Shown in pieces: positions 57,605 through 64,000 of a stretch of DNA of 64,000 nucleotides. The DNA is from Siphonodentalium dalli (taxonomy: Eukaryota > Mollusca > Scaphopoda > Gadilida > Siphonodentaliidae). Within the stretch, counting starts at the first letter, position 1. Every line of letters starts with the position of its first letter. A program made the position numbers and the translations under genes. The stretch is from assembly GCA_032622095.1 (NCBI GenBank), contig CP136064.1, positions 129,941,605 to 130,005,604 of the forward strand, read 5' to 3'. Under the pieces are notes generated by a model that was not told where the DNA came from, did no database searches, and saw only the letters and a program-made list of their open reading frames with translations.

Positions 57605-60436
57605 TCAATCATGTGTATCATCCAAAGATGAGTCACTGTCACAATTGTCCACTATATTGTCCAGATTGTATGGGTTTAAACAATTCAGCTCACATTTACA
57701 GGCGAGTGAACAATTCAAGTTGGATTTTCGGCAGCTACATCTGGACGAAGAACACCTGGAACTTGAACATTTACATGTTGTGATTTCTTGAAATGTTTTC
57801 GGTAATGGCTCGACAGTCATGAATGTCGGTGTCATGCCTCCTTCATCTTCTTTCCAACCGTAACTGGTAGGAGATGGTAACTTTGGAACAGGTGTGAGGG
57901 CTGCATACCACACAAATGTTTTATATTGACTGCGGAGTAGATGTTGATGCAAACAATCTTTAGTTGGTGGAAGTTTTGATAAGTCTGCTAGTTGATGGAA
58001 CATTTCAGCCCTGAGTTCATTCACACCACATGCATTTGATGATAGAGAATAAAGTTGCATGATAAACTTTTCTGACAGAATTTTATCAAACTGACCATAC
58101 AGGTCAACAGGTTGTAGCAGAGAAGGGGGTCTTCATGTATTTCTTCCAAGTAGACTTCTTCCCTTTTCCTGTTTGTATCACATCCTGTAACTGCATGGTA
58201 AATTGGCAAACCATTAATTACTGATGCAGGAAAATTCTTTTCTATATCATTAATTGGGAGGTATTTAGGTTTCTTCACAGTCCCTGCACTCATAATAATT
58301 TCCCCATCAAGATTTTGCTGGTGGTAGAGAAACAATACAAGGACATCTGTGTCACGACTTTGGACTATTACTCTAGCATTTCCTTTTGTTGCAGCATCTT
58401 GAACATGTAATAGCATTCTGGTATCAGCTTTTTCGTGAGATGATTTTAGATGATCTAATGGGGAATCCAGTTGATGTCCAGAGATAGCTATCTGATAGTC
58501 AGCACAGCCACCAGCTACAATAACAGTATTTCCGATTGGTAGATCAACACCTTTCTTGAGTAATTCACTGGTCAGGAACTGCAGAAGGCTTTTGTTTTTT
58601 TCTGATGATCCAATGAACATTACTCAGGAATGTGGCAGTGGAAGATCTCTTCTATCAACAAGTTTGTGTATGTATCTGGCTGACTGATTTCTCTTTTGGA
58701 GTGTCCCAAATTTTGTGGAGGCTGCTGAATAATTGTCAAAGACAATATCGACTCGATTACATCCATTTGTCCTGAAGTATTTCAACACTATATTTGTGAA
58801 GACATCTGCAAGATCTCCAAATGTTTCAGAGTGGTTTGGTTTACCAATAGCTTGAACAAGTGCCATACCATCAATTACATAGCATGTTGTCTTAGGAGAA
58901 TCTGGAAGTTCGTTCAATGAGTATTGGTCGGATAGAATGTGAAGTATAATGCAGCTTTATTTGTGGAATGGAGCTGTCCATCTAGTGAAGCGAGTGACGT
59001 ACTGCAACCAGTATTGAAATGTGCTGTTCTCGGAATTTAATTCACAGAATAAATCAAGCTTGTTACGGAAGTTGTTAGATAATTTCCCCATCTTCATTGT
59101 TTCCGATACCTGTCTACAGCTGTCCATGTCCTTCCCTACCTCAAAATATGTAGATAACTTCTTTCCCTCATTATCCAAGACATAAAATCTTGTATCCTCA
59201 TGCTCTCGAAGCCAGCTCTGATATTCCTGGAACAATATTCTGTACACCGCCTCGAACATTAGCTTGTGTGCACGAACAGACCTGTTCCACAACTTTCCCT
59301 TCATTATCTATCTTGCCAGATGTACATTCACTATATATCCCAGAATCTATCCATATGTCAGTCAAGCCAGAAAAAGCAAAATGTTGCCCAATTACTCGAA
59401 GGAAATTTAGAGCTATATGAAAACTTCCCATCCTGATAACGACATTTGAGAATTTTTCTGGCAACAACCAAACAATTTCCTTTACCTTGCAATAAAGTGC
59501 CTGGTCAAATGTAATAATAGTATTTGGTTGTGAGAAATATTTAGAAATATGGCAGCATCGTAGAAGAACGGTAAGAATTGTGTCCATATCATTGGCTGGG
59601 GCAGGTATGATTGGTAAGTACCCGATAACTGATTTCTCTGATTGTACAGTGGACATTTTCTGGTTGTAGCCTGTCTAAGAAGGAACATACTGTTGATCAC
59701 CATGATTCCGTGATATTAAGTAGACTAAATCCTTGTATTTGCTTTCTGATTGCAGGTCATCATTTGGTTTAACATCAATCATGCCAAGACCTCGTGGTGA
59801 AACATGGCATGAAACATTTACATACTCGACACTATTAAATGCTGGTGGTACAGATTTAAGAACTTTATCCCGTTGTATTCTATCTCTCCTCTGTATTTTG
59901 CATGAAGCAGTACTGTCATCCGGTTTGTCTTCGGCTCTCTGAAAAGCTGCCATTTGTGTAACATGGAAGGTTCCTTTTCCATCTAGAGTCTCCTCAATGA
60001 TGTCCTGGTTATCTGCAGCAAATTTAATAAATTGACCTTTCTGTAAATTGTTGGGAATGAAAGTTGAATTGTTTAAATGGAATCTCTCTATCTGAGCATT
60101 TGCTTCCGTAGTGTCAATTCGCTGAACAGTTTCATAAGAAATGCTATGACCACCAGCATGTAGAAAGTTCCCAAGAAACTTTGACCTAGATATATGGTGA
60201 ACAACTAATCCAGTAGCTATATGCTTTGGAGTATTCCGATTACCATTGAACATAGCATATACAATATCTTGGCCAAGATTTAGAATCTTTTGATGAGTAT
60301 CAGACTTCTTCTTGTGACTAAGAGTCAACTCATTTTGATTTGGATCCAGGATTAAGCTAAGAAGAGTATACAAGCTATCAGGAATACAGTCCTCAGCTGC
60401 CTTTGTAGAAATAGAGTAACCTATGTGTTTTGACAA
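57605..60436 (-). pseudogene. Transposon-type gene with FEN1/XPG-like nuclease motifs, frameshifted
   Basis: Antisense in SMC6 intron 6. Open pieces in order: 60436-59675 (253 codons), 59656-59198, 59304-58957, 58917-58624, 58620-58021 and 58060-57605, separated by frameshifts or stops. I recall such proteins as very repetitive uncharacterised entries in coral, Hydra and mollusc genomes. Piece 1 has GQDIVYAMFNG...HHISRSKFLGNFL and ADNQDI; piece 2 has IGYLPIIPAP and RMGSFHIALNFL. Later pieces carry nuclease-like motifs: YVIDGMALVQ, VDIVFDNY, EKADTRMLLH, QSRDTDVLVL and HAVTGCDT. They fall in the order of the FEN1/XPG acids (first Asp, mid Asp, ExD/E, DxD, GCD before the H2TH region). The C-end has a Cys cluster (CKC, CSC, CKC). 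An internal deletion near 58920-58960 is likely. No intact copy is present. Confidence 0.7.
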
Positions 60437-60439
60437 TTA

Positions 60440-61360
60440 TTTCATATCGGAGTGAACTCTCAATGCTACATGGTAGAATTCTTTCATAATAATAGTATCA
60501 CTATCTTGATCCACCGATGCATTGAAAATTACATAGAAGTTCATTGTCTGTTGATTCAAACAAATTGTTCAGCTCCTCGATAATATTATCGTTTGTGCAT
60601 GAAGGCAGAAGTATCCGAAGCCATCACTGATTCATTTTCTTCTGTGGATAATAGAGTACTATATATTATCTGTCGGTTATTTATTTTTCCATGACATCCA
60701 TCCAGATGAATAATGGACTTTTTCAATGTATACATTATAACTGAATGGTGGAGTCCACTTATTTAATAATTGAAATGTTGAACAAAAACAAACTCTTTAT
60801 TTCGGGATTTATTCAATATTATTCAATAATCTGAGCTATGTTTCAAATAATAGTACTGGATTTGAATTTTGTGATATACGTCCGAAAACTAAAACTGTTC
60901 TCTATAAGTGACTGACAGAGAATTATGAAGACACATTTAGCACCTTAGCAAATGTCCCAAAAAAACCCCATTTATTCAAGCATTTTTATTTTTTATTTTT
61001 TTTCCGACCGACCCTACCAAAACAATGTTAAAAAAAATCTGTAAAGCAGAAAAATAAAAAAGTTGGCCTTATCTGACATACCAAAGGCTAATAGTATTTT
61101 TATGGAATACATGTTGCTTTATAATATGTCCTGCAGACAAAAATACATAATTTTGAAGAAATATACAGTAGAAAATGACTAAAAAATGATAATTTTTCCT
61201 ATTAAAATGTCTGAAAATGACATTAATGTTTAAAAATATATAATTTTACAGCTCAATACATATTAGTATATCTTTACTTCTATCTATTTAGAAGAAATCA
61301 GCTAAAAAATCTCATCTTTTAAAAGTGTTGTCAATGGATAGAGACCAATTATGTATTTTT
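60440..61360. other. No gene recognised in intron 6
   Basis: AT-rich DNA beyond the transposon gene; contains 'ccgaccgaccctacc' near 61004, a phrase I know as a repeat end. No SMC6 exon seen. Confidence 0.4.
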
Positions 61361-61477
61361 AGATTTGTTTTCTATGGGCGACAGAGTTATGCCCCTTGTA
61401 TGGCCACGCACACCTGTACGGTTTGACTACCGGGCGTGGAGTGACCCTGAGGTGTCCCTTTATACATTAGAAAAGGT

Positions 61478-61725
61478 TTCAGTTATATACATTCATATGT
61501 CGACAAAAATGACTTCTAGAGGTTTTTTGTGGTTTTGGCCTCTGTACTATTATAAACTAAACCTAAACATATCTCATTTTATGCGCCCATTTAAACAATG
61601 TATTCAGGGTGCCAGACCTCCAATTACAACAACAACATGAAACAAATGTGATTTACCACAGTTTTCTAGCTGCTTCATTCTGTTGAAAAAAATGTTGAAA
61701 TATACGAAATATTACATGTATATAA
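61478..61725. repeat. Right flank repeat of the antisense transposon gene
   Basis: Partner of 56685-56890: 61577-61650 repeats in the same direction, 61478-61555 is inverted. Confidence 0.55.
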
Positions 61726-61739
61726 AGTAAACCTTAAAA

Positions 61740-64000
61740 TATATCTAATAAGATAGTATTGTTATTAACATATTACTTGTATACACTTGAACCTGAATAA
61801 AAACTGAATAATTTCTTAAAATATAGCCTGGTACCCTCAATGCATCTTTATTACATTTTTGATCAGTCCGTATACATAATGAGCCATATACATAATGAGC
61901 CTGTCTGCATCATCTCTATTCATATGCCATATACGGATGATAACTTTACTGAACTAAATGGAATGAAATATGGTATGTAGGTTCAATGCCACAAAATACA
62001 GATCAACTTCAATATTGGAAACGGCTGTTCACTTTTAACAGAGTTGCAACACTTTTATCAGATTGGGCTGATTTGTCCTTTTATTGGTTTTCGGCTGATA
62101 CCTTCTGGTTATGGAAGGTAACATACGTATTATAAGTGTCTTAAGTATAGGTAACATACCTATTATAAGTGTCTAAGTGTAAGTAACGGCCCTGCATGGT
62201 AGAGAGGAACTGGAGTTGAGCTGTGTTATAATGCGTTTACTCGTGAAATGCGACACAGACTCACACATGCATGCGTGGTACGGATCTATACCCTCTCAGA
62301 ACTTCATGCATGCGCACCAGGACTGTATATATACATTTAGTTAAATAACTTAATCACTTGTGTATATATAGTGACATAATTTCCCCTCCAATGTCATTTT
62401 ATTCGCTGCCCCGTGACTTATATAGCAGAATAGGTACCATGCTCTTTATAATTCGATCATTGTTCATTTGTTTTCGAATTTGTAATGTTGGAATGGCAGT
62501 GGGATGTCCATCAATTCAGGCCAACGGTATATATTTGTGGTTGGGATTTCCGTACCGACCATGTATCAACCCATTCATATAGGTATTCTGTAAGATTATT
62601 GTCAATGTCATATAGAATGGGTTCATTTCTCAGATATACGGTATTGTGTTTTATACAGCTTATACATAAATTTGCTAAATTATTTGAAACTTACATGTGT
62701 ATATAGAATATAAGATCAAATAATACATATACAAATTTGTGTTAAAATAATTCATTTTTTTTAATCTTACCTATATAACTATATACTTTGTGTGAATTTT
62801 TTAATTGGAATTTATCATGTTGTGCATGCATGGAGGGTGGGTTCTGGACACATTATGGTGGCCTTATACACACATATATTATGCCATTAAACGTATGATC
62901 AGGAGCGTGCACGCATTGAACATATGTAAATTGAATGGCGTGTTGTATAATATGGCATGTCGTACTATAGTGTATGCACCATGCACCAGCTTACCCGTCC
63001 GCATCCATCCACTGACCTTTGAACTTTTGTTATTCTCCGCAATAGCTTTATCTGAGTTGAGAAGCATCTCAATATACCATTCCGATCGAAACATGAATGG
63101 CCATGAATGTCAATGATAAATAATATATTCTGATATATTTATTATTAGACATCATAATATCAATATCAATATCTAAGATAATAACACTTAAACACTGGTA
63201 CCCATCACAATTTAAGGTTATGGATACGGGGCTTGTGCACATATATACATGTAACTTCCATATATGTTGAGAAAAATAAAAGCGACCACACGATGCCTAT
63301 CCGAAACAAAGACAATTTACGGACCTCACAGCATCACTACCCCTCCCCAAATAATAAATGAATATAAATTAAAAACCATTATGCCGTTGTTGGATATCGC
63401 ACATGTTGGTCAAATGGTCTGTGGGAACGCTAAATATATATGAAATTTCATTTGGGGAAACCACACTTCCTCAAAATTGACTGCAATGACACAACGCGAA
63501 AGTGGTTAAAGGATTTATTCGGTCTAGAAACTACAAAATGCAATCGGAAAGCCCTCCCTGTTGTGATTAAAATGATCCAAGTCTCATTCCGATCGCATAA
63601 TAAATAACCCGTAAAATAAATAAATAATACCACCACCGGTATTCGGAGATTTCCGTGACGTAGTTGTGGGGAGCAAATTAAAAACACAGATTCGGAGCCG
63701 GAGATTCGGAGCCGGAGTTTATTATGCTGACTACGATGACGTAATCGTAAGTCAGCCGATACTAAAATGCGGAGTCGTATGTGCGCGTGTGGTGTATAGA
63801 TTACGTTACGCTTTGGCCTTTTATCTGGAATAGAAGACAATAACTATGTGATTAAAGTAATTAATAGCGCTCGGCCATAGCACAAGTTCACGCACAAATA
63901 TGCAATATACAAGTGGGTCACGTAATAAACATATGCAGAACTAAGAGGCATCACTCTCAGGGACGACGTTTCCATAGTAGAATTCGAAAAGTTCCGATTT
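61740..64000. other. Probably SMC6 intron 6, nothing recognised
   Basis: AT-rich. It has one 'cggatgataacttta' repeat fragment near 61932, a 'taacatacctattataagtgtc' duplication near 62120-62175, and a 15-bp duplication 'ggagattcggagccgga' near 63690. No exon with SMC6 similarity was found on the plus strand. Confidence 0.4.

Noticed and set aside
57605-60436. An intact host gene nested in SMC6
   Set aside because: Several frameshifts and an apparent internal deletion, and the protein type is one I know as highly repetitive.

Overview
This is a piece of a nuclear genome from an invertebrate animal, most likely a mollusc. Evidence: spliced genes with long AT-rich introns, almost no long open frames, many homopolymer (C/G) and simple repeats, and several repeat signatures I associate with lophotrochozoan, mainly molluscan, genomes. 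These are the 'acttcgtctcaggtgagct' ends, the 'accccccgcaacgaagttag' ends, the 'gagttatgccc...tccggatgataactt' arrays, and Helitron ends of the type 'cgggtaaccctgctag|t'. The species cannot be named from the window.

Only one conserved host gene is supported: the 5' part of SMC6 on the + strand. It has six exons between 41925 and 55517 (244 codons), including the Walker A box split across exons 2 and 3. The gene continues past the right edge. Everything else recognised is mobile or repetitive DNA.

Layout. 1-2705: nothing recognised apart from a small minisatellite. 2706-13.8 kb: an ACCNNGGT-rich array hit by one copy of a 4-kb DNA transposon (3065-7532), a second head-to-head copy of it (7654-11723), and a Helitron (to 12524). 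13.0-15.0 kb: G-rich tandem repeat, a small foldback and a TA-flanked MITE. 15.7-21.3 kb: a LINE reverse transcriptase scrap and a 5-kb Mutator-like (MULE) element (16118-21134) with a broken transposase gene, itself carrying a hAT element. 22.5-23.4 kb: hAT. 24.8-31.05 kb: a foldback element with X-box-like motifs, a degenerate minisatellite and a nested hAT. 31.07-31.78 kb: hAT. 32.08-33.9 kb: Helitron. 33970-35487 and 36247-39191: two more DNA elements with 4-bp target duplications, the second carrying an 85-bp satellite. 39.5-41.3 kb: foldback, tRNA-derived SINE, hAT. 41.9 kb to the end: SMC6, whose introns hold a hAT, hairpins, molluscan-type repeats and, antisense in intron 6, a frameshifted transposon gene (57605-60436) whose protein looks like a FEN1/XPG-type nuclease.

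The most unusual signal is shared by the elements at 3065-7532, 7654-11723, 33970-35487 and 36247-39191. Each begins with GGG or GGCC, has short inverted ends and an exact 4-bp target duplication (TGGT, ATCC, AAAT, AGTA). Each is sprinkled, on both strands and at irregular spacing, with 7 to 14 copies of a family-specific 15-16-bp word: GGTAACGGAGAAAAC plus GGGCAAAGTGGGACA in the first pair, GGTAACAGGAGTGACA in the third, GTGTTGTACGGGACA in the fourth. The words resemble each other at their ends. I read this as one superfamily of DNA transposons with fast-changing internal protein-binding words; the function is inference. Six hAT-type elements with 8-bp duplications (five exact, one 7/8) allow the order of several insertions to be read.
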